Positions 46,522 to 55,838 of a DNA stretch of 64,000 nucleotides are shown one piece after another. A program made the translations under genes and the position numbers. Where the stretch lies: the NCBI RefSeq assembly GCF_002646595.1, contig NZ_PDUD01000001.1, positions 434,001-498,000 of the forward strand. Direction: 5' to 3'. Position 1 is the first letter of the stretch. Each line of letters begins with the position of its first letter. This DNA is from Flavilitoribacter nigricans DSM 23189 = NBRC 102662 (GTDB lineage Bacteria > Bacteroidota > Bacteroidia > Chitinophagales > Saprospiraceae). Under the pieces are notes generated by a model. That model was not told the origin of the DNA. It made no database searches and saw only the letters and a list, made by a program, of their open reading frames with translations.

Positions 46522-48951
46522 ATGAACCTGCACCTCATGCTCAGAAATATCTTTTACGCACTGGTCTTCGGCTCCTTATTTGCCGCTTGTAGCGCTCCAT
46601 CCGTATCCAGCATTCCGGATTTTGCATCCGGCGAAACTGCCCGCTGGATCCAGGACGATCGGCCTTTACCTACCGCAGATTCCCTGTTCTACCTGGACCA
46701 TCCCGCGCCCTTATTTCGCCGGGCATTTACCACGGATCAACCTATTCGCAAAGCTACCCTGCTCATTACTGCTGCCGGATACTACCAGGCTTTTGTCAAT
46801 GGTGAACGCATTGGGAAAAATGTACTTGATCCCGCCTGGACTGATTTCAGCAAACGGATCTATTATTCGGAATACGATCTTACAGACCAGCTCCGGGAAG
46901 GCGAGAATTGCCTGGCGGTTGCCCTGGGCAATGGGTTCTACAATCCCCTACCGCTGCGAAAGTGGGGCCGGCGAAATCTGCGGGAAGATCTGGCGGCAGT
47001 GGGTAACCCCACATTCATCAGCAAACTGCAGATCGTCTACGAAAATGGTACATCGGAAGAGATCATCTCCGATGATTCCTGGAAATATACCTACGGCCCC
47101 GTGGTAAAAAACAGTGTTTATCTGGGTGTGGTATACGACGGCCGGCGTGTGATCGACGGCTGGCAAGCACCCGGCTTTGACGATAGTTCCTGGTCTTCCG
47201 CCACCCTGAGCGATGGTCCTGGAGGAGCACTCCAAAAGGCATTTTTTCCGGCCGTACAGATCGCCCAAGAGATCAGTCCCGTAGCGATCTCTTCCCTGAA
47301 GGCGGGGACCTGGATGGTGGATATGGGCGTTAATTTTACCGGCAGTTACCGGATCCAATTATCGGGAAATCCCGGTGATACGGTTAACTTTCGGTTTGGC
47401 GAAAGGATCTACGAAGACGGCACACTGAACCCCATGACGGCCGTCATTGGTCAGATCAAGCGGGCGGGTACGGGCGGCCCCGGAGCACCGCCCATTGCCT
47501 GGCAAACGGATACTTACATTTTTGGAGAAACACCGCAAGTCTGGTTCCAACCGGAATTCACTTACCATACCTATCGCTATATGGAGATCACCGGCCTGCA
47601 AGGACAACCGTCCGCTGAGGATATTAAAGGCCTGTTTCTGCATTCCCAGGTACCGGCACCCAATAGTTTTGCCTCTTCTTCCGAACTGTTGAACGACATC
47701 CAGGAAGCCACCGAACGTACCTTTCTGGCCAACCTCATCAGTGTACAATCCGATTGTCCGGCCCGGGAAAAATTCGGATACGGCGGGGACATCAACGCCA
47801 CCAGTGAGTCCTTCATCTACAATTTTGACATGCAGGATTTTTACCGCAAGACCATTTACGACTGGCTGGACGCCATGAACGATACCACCTTCGTGGATAC
47901 TGCGCCCTACGTAGGGATCCAGTACTGTGGTATTAGCTGGGAATCGGCCTTTCTGCTGACGCAGTACTATCTGTACCTCTACTACAACGATACGGCTATC
48001 ATCGAAGAACTGTACGAACGAGACCGGCAGTGGATGGACAAAGTAGCCCGCCTGCACCCGGAAGGACTGGTCGAACAGGGCCTCAGTGACCACGAATCGC
48101 TGTTGCCTGTACCAGTCGAGCTGACGGGTACCGCCCACTACCTGCAGTGTGCACGGATCATGGAGACCTTCGCCGGGGTAATGAAAGACGAGGTCCGACG
48201 GAAGCAATACAGCGAACTGGCCGACCAACTGCAACAAATAATCAAAGAGCGATTCTGGGAGCAGCCGGTAACGGAAGAGATCAACCGGCAAACGCTGTTT
48301 TCCACCTTACTTTACCACGGCATTGTCCCGGAAGAAGAGCTGGAGGCGGCAAAGGATTCTCTTTTGCTGGCGGTGCGGAATGGGCCGGCCGGCCATTTCA
48401 ACACGGGTATTTTCGGGACTAAATACGTACTGGAAACCTTATCCGAGCACGCCGGCCCGGAAACTGTATTCGAGATCGTCAACAGTACCGCCTATCCCGG
48501 CTGGGGACATATGATCGACCGGGGAGCGACCACCATCTGGGAAACCTGGAAGGAAAGCGACAATGTCTACTCCAATTGCCATCCGATGTTTGGTACCGTT
48601 ACCGAATGGCATTACCGCTGGCTGGCCGGTATTCGGCCGGATCCGGAACATCCCGGCTTCCGGGAATTTATACTGGCGCCCGCAACCCCCTCCGGACTGG
48701 ATGCGGTCAACTGCACCTACCAGACCCCGCTGGGGCCTGTCGTCTCCAAGTGGGAAAGGCAGTCCGACGGTACTTACCAGTACGAAATGAGTATTCCGTC
48801 GGGAAGTAAGGCAAGGGTAACTATCCCCCATTTGCAGGCACAATCCATTGTTATCAAACGGCTGGAGGACGAGGGTATGGAGCAACCCGCGGGATTGGAA
48901 AACGGAAATTTCGAACTGGATGCCGGCACTTATCTGATCACCGTCTCCTGA
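46522..48951 (+). CDS. GH78-family alpha-L-rhamnosidase, lipoprotein
   Basis: An 809-residue lipoprotein (leader ends at FAAC, Cys26 region). It has the bacterial rhamnosidase layout: N-terminal beta domain (AAGYYQAFVNGERIG, LDPAWTDFSKRIYYSEYDLT), a concanavalin-like domain (about 210-370), an (alpha/alpha)6 catalytic barrel with SDCPAREKFGYGGD (general acid region), the strand YPGWGHMIDRGATTIWETW with its catalytic Glu, and a C-terminal beta domain. It removes terminal alpha-L-rhamnose from pectin, flavonoid or algal glycans. With two rhamnogalacturonan acetylesterases downstream it points to rhamnose-rich substrates. The GYGGD segment replaces the more usual GWxGD. Confidence 0.9.
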   Translation: MNLHLMLRNIFYALVFGSLFAACSAPSVSSIPDFASGETARWIQDDRPLPTADSLFYLDHPAPLFRRAFTTDQPIRKATLLITAAGYYQAFVNGERIGKNVLDPAWTDFSKRIYYSEYDLTDQLREGENCLAVALGNGFYNPLPLRKWGRRNLREDLAAVGNPTFISKLQIVYENGTSEEIISDDSWKYTYGPVVKNSVYLGVVYDGRRVIDGWQAPGFDDSSWSSATLSDGPGGALQKAFFPAVQIAQEISPVAISSLKAGTWMVDMGVNFTGSYRIQLSGNPGDTVNFRFGERIYEDGTLNPMTAVIGQIKRAGTGGPGAPPIAWQTDTYIFGETPQVWFQPEFTYHTYRYMEITGLQGQPSAEDIKGLFLHSQVPAPNSFASSSELLNDIQEATERTFLANLISVQSDCPAREKFGYGGDINATSESFIYNFDMQDFYRKTIYDWLDAMNDTTFVDTAPYVGIQYCGISWESAFLLTQYYLYLYYNDTAIIEELYERDRQWMDKVARLHPEGLVEQGLSDHESLLPVPVELTGTAHYLQCARIMETFAGVMKDEVRRKQYSELADQLQQIIKERFWEQPVTEEINRQTLFSTLLYHGIVPEEELEAAKDSLLLAVRNGPAGHFNTGIFGTKYVLETLSEHAGPETVFEIVNSTAYPGWGHMIDRGATTIWETWKESDNVYSNCHPMFGTVTEWHYRWLAGIRPDPEHPGFREFILAPATPSGLDAVNCTYQTPLGPVVSKWERQSDGTYQYEMSIPSGSKARVTIPHLQAQSIVIKRLEDEGMEQPAGLENGNFELDAGTYLITVS

Positions 48952-49284
48952 CCGATGAATTGGGAGGAATTTTGAGGTCGCCTTTCCGTAGGATATCTTA
49001 CACGGATGAATTTGATTTGTAATTCAAATTACAGCGCCGTATTTTACAGAGCAAGCTGAGATCTTTTGGGCTCCGGACACTAACCGGGTCCTTTGATCCC
49101 TTTTACACACGCCCTTTCCCGCCCGAAGCAAGGACAAAAGTGCCTTTAGAAAACACCCAACTCATTGCTAACCCTAAGCCTTTATCCAACTTCCGTATTT
49201 TGCTTAATAAAGAAATGTGCTCCGGTAAATGACCGGCAGGCCGTTCCAATCGGAAGGTAGGAGACCGCTTAAAAATTTGAACTA
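48952..49284. other. Intergenic stretch with one small palindrome
   Basis: No gene is supported. A 16-base palindrome (49018-49033, seven-base arms) can also fold with flanking bases. No convincing terminator with a T-run and no TAnnTTTG box was found. Confidence 0.35.
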
Positions 49285-50586
49285 ATGCAGCGCCATTCCG
49301 CCTTCAAAGATTCGAATAAGCAGCGTCGAAATTTCCTAAAAAAGATCGGTGCCGGCCTGACCGCCAGCGTGGCCACTCCCCTACTGGCCCGGGTGCCGGA
49401 TGCTCCTATTCCTAATTCGGAGCTATTGCTCAGTCCGATTTCATCTCCGGACGAAGCTTACTGGGAAATGGTAAAAAAGCAGTTCGTGATCCCGGAGGGT
49501 CGCATTATGGTCAACGCGGCCAATCTCTGTCCGAGTCCGCATTTTGTCAACGAGCGGGTTGCCGCTTTGGCCAGAGACCTCGCAGGGGACGTGTCTTTCC
49601 AAAGCAGGGCTAAATTAGGGGTGGGACGTACCGAAGCGATGGAGCAACTGGCCGGCTATCTCAACGTGCCGTTAAAAACGATCGGGATCACCCGCAACAC
49701 CAGCGAGAGTAATAACATTGTAGTGAATGGACTGGATTTTCAATCCCGGGACGAGGTCCTCATCTGGGAGCAGAATCATCCCACCAATCATATTGCCTGG
49801 CAGCAACGGGCCCGACGCTACGGCTTTCGGGTCAAGATCTTTAAACTGCCGGCAGACCCCGCTAATCCGGAGGAATTACTCAATACCATTGCCGCTGCGA
49901 TCGGTCCGCAAACACGTCTGATCGCCTTTTCCCATATTTCCAATGTCAGTGGGCTGGCCCTGCCGGCGAAAGCCATCTGTCAACTGGCCCGGGAACGCAA
50001 TATTATGAGTCTGGTGGATGGAGCGCAATCATTCGGCTTCATCGACCTGGACCTGCAGGATATGGGATGCGATTTTTATACCGGCAGCACCCACAAATGG
50101 CTGATGGGACCGATGGAGAACGGTGTCCTTTACGTCCGCGAAGAGCGGATGGATCAGATATGGCCCAATATCATTGCTGCGGGCTGGTCGGAAGATCATC
50201 AGACTCTGGATGAAAAAGTTTGTGTACTCGGTCAGCGCAATACGCCCTCCACTCCCGCTATTGCGGATATACTTTCCTTTCATCAGACCATCGGCAAGGC
50301 GAATATTGAAAAGAGGGTGCGGGAACTGAATACTTATCTAAAAGGCCAACTACGGGAAAAACTGCCGCAGACGGAATTCGTCACACCATTGGCCCCGGAA
50401 TTAAGTGGTGGCGTGACGATCATCAGTTTGCCGGGACAGGACTCGCGCGAACTCTTTTCGCAACTTTACGAGCAGTATGGTATCGCGGCGGCTCCAACGG
50501 GAGGCGTTCGCCTCTGTCCCCACATCTACTGTACGCTGGAGGACGTGGATAAAGTGGTACAGGCTCTGGTCGAACTTAGTACTTAG
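49285..50586 (+). CDS. Exported class V aminotransferase-fold PLP enzyme
   Basis: A 433-residue protein with a Tat-type leader (KQRRNFLKKIGAGLTASV). The rest is a fold-type I PLP enzyme of the class V/isopenicillin-N-epimerase group: TRNTSESNNIVVNGL binds phosphate, DGAQSFGFIDLDL carries the pyridine-binding Asp, and GSTHKWLMG holds the Schiff-base Lys271. Relatives include cysteine desulfurases, kynureninases and EgtE. Export of a folded PLP holoenzyme by Tat is known for a few proteins and explains the twin arginine. The substrate is unknown. It is followed by a two-way terminator. Confidence 0.88.
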   Translation: MQRHSAFKDSNKQRRNFLKKIGAGLTASVATPLLARVPDAPIPNSELLLSPISSPDEAYWEMVKKQFVIPEGRIMVNAANLCPSPHFVNERVAALARDLAGDVSFQSRAKLGVGRTEAMEQLAGYLNVPLKTIGITRNTSESNNIVVNGLDFQSRDEVLIWEQNHPTNHIAWQQRARRYGFRVKIFKLPADPANPEELLNTIAAAIGPQTRLIAFSHISNVSGLALPAKAICQLARERNIMSLVDGAQSFGFIDLDLQDMGCDFYTGSTHKWLMGPMENGVLYVREERMDQIWPNIIAAGWSEDHQTLDEKVCVLGQRNTPSTPAIADILSFHQTIGKANIEKRVRELNTYLKGQLREKLPQTEFVTPLAPELSGGVTIISLPGQDSRELFSQLYEQYGIAAAPTGGVRLCPHIYCTLEDVDKVVQALVELST

Positions 50587-50593
50587 CATTGAA

Positions 50594-50634
50594 CCCCAGC
50601 ACTGCTGCAACGATATCCGGCAGCAGTGCTGGGG
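50594..50634. terminator. Two-way terminator between convergent genes
   Basis: A perfect 15-base stem (50594-50608 with 50620-50634) with an 11-base loop lies between the PLP-enzyme gene and the convergent CotH-like gene. T-rich sequence follows. Confidence 0.85.
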
Positions 50635-50639
50635 CCTTA

Positions 50640-51659
50640 TTAATTTTCCGGTAATAATTTGGGCAGTAAGGTACCGGTTTCCAGTTCTTCGTAAAACTCG
50701 GTCAGGAACTCCCGGATATCTCTTCTGGCCCGCCCGCCAATCAGTTTGAATGCATCAACGGTGTCGATCAGTTCTTCCCGCTTATCCCGGAACAATTGCA
50801 GACAGGCGGTCCATTCGGTTTCCGTCCATCTGCCACCGATGTAGATTCGATCCCGGATTGCGGTTTGGTTCAGATCAACGTTCGGTTTTGCGTAGGCCGC
50901 ATTGACCAGTCCCGAAAAATCAAAGTCGTAAGGCGCCATCAATTTTCTGCCGTCTGCTTTTACCGGACTGAAGATCTTCATGTTGTGGTATTTTTCCCGG
51001 GACCAGTCGGTATTACCGATCATATACTGGAACAGGTCGTGGATCCGCATATTCGAGGCATCGAAATCATCGTGTTCCACCCCGTAGCAGTTCTCACAAT
51101 CTTTTGCCTCCAGGCGTTCCGCCAGGGCATCGGTATCCTCGATAAACATACCGTAGGTGACCATCTCCTCGCCGGTTGCCGAATCGCGGTAGGTGATCCG
51201 GATCATCTGGGTGCGCAGCGACACATTGGTCAGGCGGGCGTACAACTGGTAGGTCAGGTATTCGCGAAACAGATTTTCCCGGGCCTCCTTATTGTCTTCG
51301 CAGTGGGTGACCAGTTTTACATCATTGTGCCGGCCAAAACCGGCTGCTTTCATCTCCTGCTTCGGGAACTTCAGTTTGAGCGGGGGGAATTCGCACCGCA
51401 TCCGGCGGTAGCGTCCTCTGGCCCTCACTTTAATGTCCCAGGTTACCAGTTGACCGTCCGGGTCCTTAAAAGAGAACTGGGCGGGAACGTAGGTATTCGT
51501 CTTGCGTTGATCCAGCAGGGTCTGGATGTCCATTTCCAGCGTAACGTACCAGAGTTCCGTTTGGGGCGGTAAAGAGGTCGACGCGGCCGATACCGGAATA
51601 GAAATCAGGGATAAAAAAAACGTAATCCAAATGGCAAATACACCAATATAAGTTCTCAT
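50640..51659 (-). CDS. Secreted CotH-kinase-like protein
   Basis: A 339-residue exported protein with signal peptide MRTYIGVFAIWITFFLSLIS. The mature part has features of the CotH superfamily: VRARGRYRRMRCEFPPLKLK near the start, NTDWSREKYHNMKIF in the middle, and a metal-site strand APYDFDFSG. CotH proteins are atypical protein kinases of spore coats and surfaces; secreted bacterial relatives often accompany cellulosomes or adhesins. Three Cys residues lie close together (KDCENCYG and an earlier RCEF). Kinase activity is not assured. It is a single gene convergent with the PLP enzyme. Confidence 0.65.
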   Translation of the reverse strand: MRTYIGVFAIWITFFLSLISIPVSAASTSLPPQTELWYVTLEMDIQTLLDQRKTNTYVPAQFSFKDPDGQLVTWDIKVRARGRYRRMRCEFPPLKLKFPKQEMKAAGFGRHNDVKLVTHCEDNKEARENLFREYLTYQLYARLTNVSLRTQMIRITYRDSATGEEMVTYGMFIEDTDALAERLEAKDCENCYGVEHDDFDASNMRIHDLFQYMIGNTDWSREKYHNMKIFSPVKADGRKLMAPYDFDFSGLVNAAYAKPNVDLNQTAIRDRIYIGGRWTETEWTACLQLFRDKREELIDTVDAFKLIGGRARRDIREFLTEFYEELETGTLLPKLLPEN

Positions 51660-52008
51660 GATCAGTGGCTTGGGTTGAGTTTTAGAGGTTTATTGTACCC
51701 CAAAATTGCTGCCTTAACACCACTTTTCCATCCCCTCTTTAGCGAATGGTCGTTCTACATGAGTGAAGTGTTGCGATCATACTGCCAAAACGGATTTTTC
51801 ACTCTATTTCCCGCTTGAAAGCTGCTGTCGACCAGATTTTACGAATTATTTTGGTAAAACTTTCACCCTGCCCCGGGCGTAGCGGGTCAGCCGTGGAGTA
51901 CACCGATCTGTCAGATGTAAAATAAAATTCACAGGGGCGAAAAACAAGGCACCTTATCTCTACCGGAGTAAATAACCCAGCTCGCCTTCCTCCACCCCGA
52001 TGATCCCG
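51660..52008. other. Intergenic stretch
   Basis: No gene, strong hairpin or promoter match was found in this gap between two minus-strand genes. Confidence 0.35.
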
Positions 52009-52605
52009 CTACAAGGTAAACCGGAGCGCGACGGAAATGTCGGCCAGATCAATAGCCTGCCCCCGGTCGCCGGCCGGAAATCCTTTATAATACCGCAGGC
52101 CGCCCTGAATGGAAAAATGATCCGATAGCTGGTAGTTCGGTGCCACAATTACCCCTACCTGGGGGCTTACATTCGTAAAAGTATCGCCAATGCTACCGTT
52201 AATACCGTTATGGTAACGGATGATCGTTGCACCGCCACTCGCTAAAAAACCCACGGAAAGCGGCCCGCTCAGGTCCAGCCGGTAGCCCAGCGAACCGTGG
52301 AAACTTTCTCCGCCGTTCAGGTTGCTGTCTTCCTGAAAGGTGCCCAGTAGTGGCCGGGTGTACTGTAAGCGACCGATAACCACCCCGTATTCCAGTTCTC
52401 CGTGAACACCGATCACCATGCCGAAATTTCCATCATTTCCCTGGGTCACTGCGGGAGCGTATCCGATCGATGCCGCTACCGATGCCCGTAATCCGGAAGG
52501 GCTCTGGGCCGTTAGCGTTATACTCAGTAAGGTACCGACCAGCGTTATAAGGATCGAACGAGTTACACAGTTTATCGCTTGGAAATTCATTTTCAATTGG
52601 GTCAT
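52009..52605 (-). CDS. Small outer-membrane beta-barrel protein
   Basis: A 198-residue protein with a signal peptide (SILITLVGTLLSITLTAQ) after a short N-terminal extension; starts at 52605 or the Met five codons later are both possible. About eight amphipathic strands follow (LEYGVVIGRLQY, LSVGFLASGGATIIRY) and the chain ends in a terminal Leu after ISVALRF, as for OmpA-like or OMP_b-brl barrels. A general function cannot be given. It is unrelated by eye to the partial barrel at the window start. Confidence 0.7.
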   Translation of the reverse strand: MTQLKMNFQAINCVTRSILITLVGTLLSITLTAQSPSGLRASVAASIGYAPAVTQGNDGNFGMVIGVHGELEYGVVIGRLQYTRPLLGTFQEDSNLNGGESFHGSLGYRLDLSGPLSVGFLASGGATIIRYHNGINGSIGDTFTNVSPQVGVIVAPNYQLSDHFSIQGGLRYYKGFPAGDRGQAIDLADISVALRFTL

Positions 52606-52756
52606 GATCTACATTTTTTTTGGTTGGTCCAAAGGTGCATATCCGACCAGGACGGGAGCTTACACTCATGTTGTGGATCACTGTAGCTATGTTGAATTCC
52701 GGCGTAAAAGCTGCTTTATTGCTATTTTCACGGATCTATTAATGCTCATTTTGCGA

Positions 52757-53659
52757 ATGAATAATAAGGTCTTCTATCTCCTGATCGCACTTGCATTCGG
52801 TTGTGCGCAGCCAATGGCACATAAATCATTACGGGATGGCCGCTCTCAACCCGCGCCCTCCCCCCAACCGATCGAAAAGTCTATACCTCCCTTTTCCATT
52901 CCCTAACGTGCCGCTGATGCCGAAACCGGTTCCACTTTTATGGCCCGGATAGCCCCCCTGCCTCTGGCAGAGCGAGAAGAAGCGATCTATCAGGCCCTGG
53001 CCGCAGGAAACCTGCCGGATTTTCTCCGCCATCCCATCCGCTTGCGGGCCGAATTCCCCGATACGAACGGTGTAATTCACCAACTGGAGTACGAGGTGCT
53101 GCCCGATTATCTGGCCGTGGGCAGTGCTGAAGATTACTGCCGGATCCCCATGAATCCGCATACCGCCCAGCGCCTGGCCGATCTTTTCGGGGCGTCCCTG
53201 ATCACGGCTCAGCTCAGCGATCATATTTACAGCGAGGCCGAAATACGCCTCGAACCGTTCTTTTATAAACCGATTGGCAATGCCAATGAAACCGTGGAAA
53301 AATTTGTAGTGCACAACGCCCAGATTGAAAACCAGAAGGCCGCGGCCGGAGGGATCGACGGACAACTGATCGCGGGCATCAAAAAGGATGTCATTCTTTC
53401 CGAACGGATCGCGGATCGTACCGACCGGGTCGTGATCTACGGCTGGCATCAAATGAACGGACAGCCAATTCAACCCGTCTACAGCGGTCATATCGACTGG
53501 TACGTGGATTACAGCCACGGTATCCGCTTCATGAATAAACAGGTAATCCTGGATGGTAGGCCGGTGCCGGTAACCGAATTATTATCGGATCCGGTCCGGT
53601 TTAGCATTCTGAGTAACGAAAGGAAGGAAATGAAGCAGCCGGTCTACGCTCGGCAATAA
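52757..53659 (+). pseudogene. Lipoprotein gene interrupted by one in-frame stop
   Basis: The frame opens at 52757 (MNNKVFYLLIALAFGC, lipobox Cys16; an extra Met lies at 52742), runs to a TAA at 52904-52906, and continues in the same frame without another stop to 53659. The downstream part starts RAADAETGSTFMARIAPLPL and includes EREEAIYQALAAGNLPDFLR and DYSHGIRFMNKQVILDGRPV, typical of a family of secreted bacterial proteins of unknown function. No Met follows the stop until residue 12 of that part, and restarting there would lose the export signal. The gene is therefore probably a pseudogene, or expressed by readthrough; a sequencing error is also possible. Confidence 0.75.
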
Positions 53660-53837
53660 GCCGACGCCAGGAGGCCACTCCATGGAAATGAGACGATCAG
53701 ACCGACCCTGCCAAAGAGCAGGGCCGGCCCGAAACACCTCGTGTAAATGTTGTTACAACACATATTGATAATAGTCTATATAGGAACATTGATCCCCAAA
53801 AGACCGCTCAGGCGGAGGATAATTGCCTGAATTATGC

Positions 53838-53882
53838 ATGACGCGAATTGGTTTTGGATTTCCAAAACCAATTTTACGTCAT
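53838..53882. repeat. Imperfect inverted repeat, possible terminator
   Basis: Arms 53838-53858 and 53861-53882 share ATGACG and AATTGGTTTTGGA inverted, with two unpaired bases between. It lies in the 301-base gap between the interrupted lipoprotein gene and the convergent small secreted protein. No gene is supported elsewhere in that gap. Confidence 0.55.
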
Positions 53883-53960
53883 TATAAATGAACAAATAAA
53901 CTGCGAGGGACCAGAGCGGACGGGCCGAAACAGCTCATCCGCCCGGGCGATCCGAAAGTT

Positions 53961-54425
53961 TTAGTGGTAGAAATTGGTTACGTCCAGCGTTTTGCCGTTA
54001 ATGATCAGCGAAACACTGAGGATGTGAACGTCTTCAACTACTCCCGTCCACTTCCAATTCGGACAGGATACTTCAATGTTAAGGGCCGCACACACGTTTT
54101 GCAGATTCGCTTTACCATTTTTGCAATCGAAAGTTTGTGCTTCACCTTTCACCGTAAAGGACTGATGGCCAGGTACTCCTACATCATCTTTAGCACCACC
54201 TGCCGGGTTGTAACACAAAGTTTCAGCGTCTACAGCTACTTCCAGATATGCGGTTACGGAGGAAGCGTTACCGTTGCCGGCTACCACACCGGAAAAACAA
54301 ACGATCTCCGTACTCCAGTCAGCCACAACACCCGCCTGGTCCTTTTTGTTGATATGTGGGTTTTGTGCAGACATCGTTCCAACGACCAGAAATAGACTTA
54401 GTGCCAATAAAGAAAGCTTTTTCAT
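53961..54425 (-). CDS. Small secreted Cys-containing protein, unknown
   Basis: A 154-residue protein; the start at 54425 (MKKLSLLALSLFLVVGTMSA) opens a clear signal peptide, while an upstream in-frame Met at 54587 does not. The mature part has five Cys (EIVCFSG, ETLCYNP, TFDCKNG, QNVCAAL, EVSCPNW), which may form disulfides, and a beta-rich pattern ending in ISVSL-like strands. No named family is recognised. It stands alone, with a long A/T-rich gap upstream. Confidence 0.65.
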   Translation of the reverse strand: MKKLSLLALSLFLVVGTMSAQNPHINKKDQAGVVADWSTEIVCFSGVVAGNGNASSVTAYLEVAVDAETLCYNPAGGAKDDVGVPGHQSFTVKGEAQTFDCKNGKANLQNVCAALNIEVSCPNWKWTGVVEDVHILSVSLIINGKTLDVTNFYH

Positions 54426-54988
54426 AATTGAGGCTTTAAATGCTTGGTTAAAAAATTTGATTGAAATGTATTGATAACCGTCCGTCCTGGGGGAACGGGA
54501 TCGGTTGAATCCATAACTGCCGCCTATAGGAATCCAGCCAAATAAAGCGCAAATCACTTTAGATGGAATCAGCATTACGCAATCCATTTACCCGCCAAAG
54601 CAAATTGGCCGGTATGCGGTTTTGCATCACTGTCTAGTTGTACCTGATGTTAGTGTTAGTCAAAGTAAAGCAGTTAGCTGACTGCCTGAGGACAAACTCA
54701 GAGGAAGGTCATCCATTATCTGAGTTGTATTTGCAACATAACCCTTACCGGGTGCATTGCACACAACTGCTAAAATGAGATCTATTGAATGTGGTTGAAA
54801 GTCAAACTAAGTGTTGGTCAGCAATTTCGAGGAGAGGACATAGTGGTATTGCGACGTAATTTATAAATAATATTACTATTAAACAAGTCTGTGCCCTGGT
54901 GTCAGTGGAGATTTTTATCACCATTTTGTTCCTGGCCTTGGCAATCGCAGCTTTACTTCTCTAAGTAACTGGAGCAGTTTGGCGCCGC
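54426..54988. other. 563-base A/T-rich gap
   Basis: No gene, terminator or promoter match is convincing. A short frame near its end reads VSVEIFITILFLALAIAALLL but has only a GTG or no start. The gap separates the Cys-containing protein from the CE12 genes. Confidence 0.4.
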
Positions 54989-55789
54989 TCATTTAGTGAC
55001 ATTTGCGGCAATCCCCTTGAGGGCATCAAACACCAGTTGGGCGACCACCTGCCCTCCTTCCGTTTGCAGATGGGTATTGTCCTTGAGACCATCCGGATTG
55101 GATGAATATTTACCGGCCGGAAGGTTCATGAAGTAATGAGTACTGACGTAATCCGGGCCGGATTCCTGAAACTTCTGCATAGAGGCCACGGTCAGATCGA
55201 TCACTGTACAATCCATTTCCTGACCGAGCGCTACCATAGCCCGATAATACGCCCCGTGCGAATTTTGGATCTCTCCATCCTCCCATTCATTCTGGTTTAC
55301 CGGTGTGATGAGGATCGGCGTGGCCCCCTGCTCTCTCGTTTGGCTTACGTACAGGCGCAGGAATTCCTGATAGGCCGTCGGAGTCACCGCCCGGTGGGGC
55401 CGGATCTCCGCCGGCGTGGCATCATTGTGGCCCATCTGGATCAGTACGATATCTCCGGCCTGCAGTTCATCGTAGATCCGCCGCCAGCGCCCTTCCTGAA
55501 AAAAGGAGCGGGTGCTGCGCCCGCCGATTGCGCGGTTTTCCAGCACGGCCGTATCTCCGTGCAACAGACCGGTGAGTAAAGCCAGGCTGTCTTTATTCAT
55601 ATAGGCTTTAAAAGATTGGCCCCAACCGGTAAGCGGAAAGGCCTTTTCCTGGTAATTCTCGTAATAATTCTCGTAGTCCATCACGGTAGAATCGCCTACC
55701 ATGAAGATAGTGGGCACATCGCGCTGGGCCTTCAATGCAAAAATGATCGCCAGAAGTGCAACCACCAGGCCGGTAATCAGATTATTCAT
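54989..55789 (-). CDS. Rhamnogalacturonan acetylesterase-like SGNH hydrolase (CE12)
   Basis: A 266-residue exported esterase with an N-terminal hydrophobic leader (MNNLITGLVVALLAIIFA). SGNH blocks are clear: block I FMVGDSTVMDY with Ser34, block II GGRSTRSF, block III QMGHND, and block V with the Asp-x-x-His pair in KDNTHLQTEGG. Family CE12 removes acetyl groups from rhamnogalacturonan I. It is immediately followed upstream (in the same direction) by a paralogue 49 bases away, so both are probably expressed together. Substrate is by family only. Confidence 0.9.
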   Translation of the reverse strand: MNNLITGLVVALLAIIFALKAQRDVPTIFMVGDSTVMDYENYYENYQEKAFPLTGWGQSFKAYMNKDSLALLTGLLHGDTAVLENRAIGGRSTRSFFQEGRWRRIYDELQAGDIVLIQMGHNDATPAEIRPHRAVTPTAYQEFLRLYVSQTREQGATPILITPVNQNEWEDGEIQNSHGAYYRAMVALGQEMDCTVIDLTVASMQKFQESGPDYVSTHYFMNLPAGKYSSNPDGLKDNTHLQTEGGQVVAQLVFDALKGIAANVTK

Positions 55790-55838
55790 ATTGTTTTAGA
55801 TAATTCTTTATCGGTTTTTCCCATGCACCCACAGCATT

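Noticed and set aside
54860-54964. Hydrophobic frame near the end of the long A/T-rich gap
   Set aside because: It has a clear hydrophobic tail but no ATG, and a stop lies just upstream; it cannot be supported as a gene.
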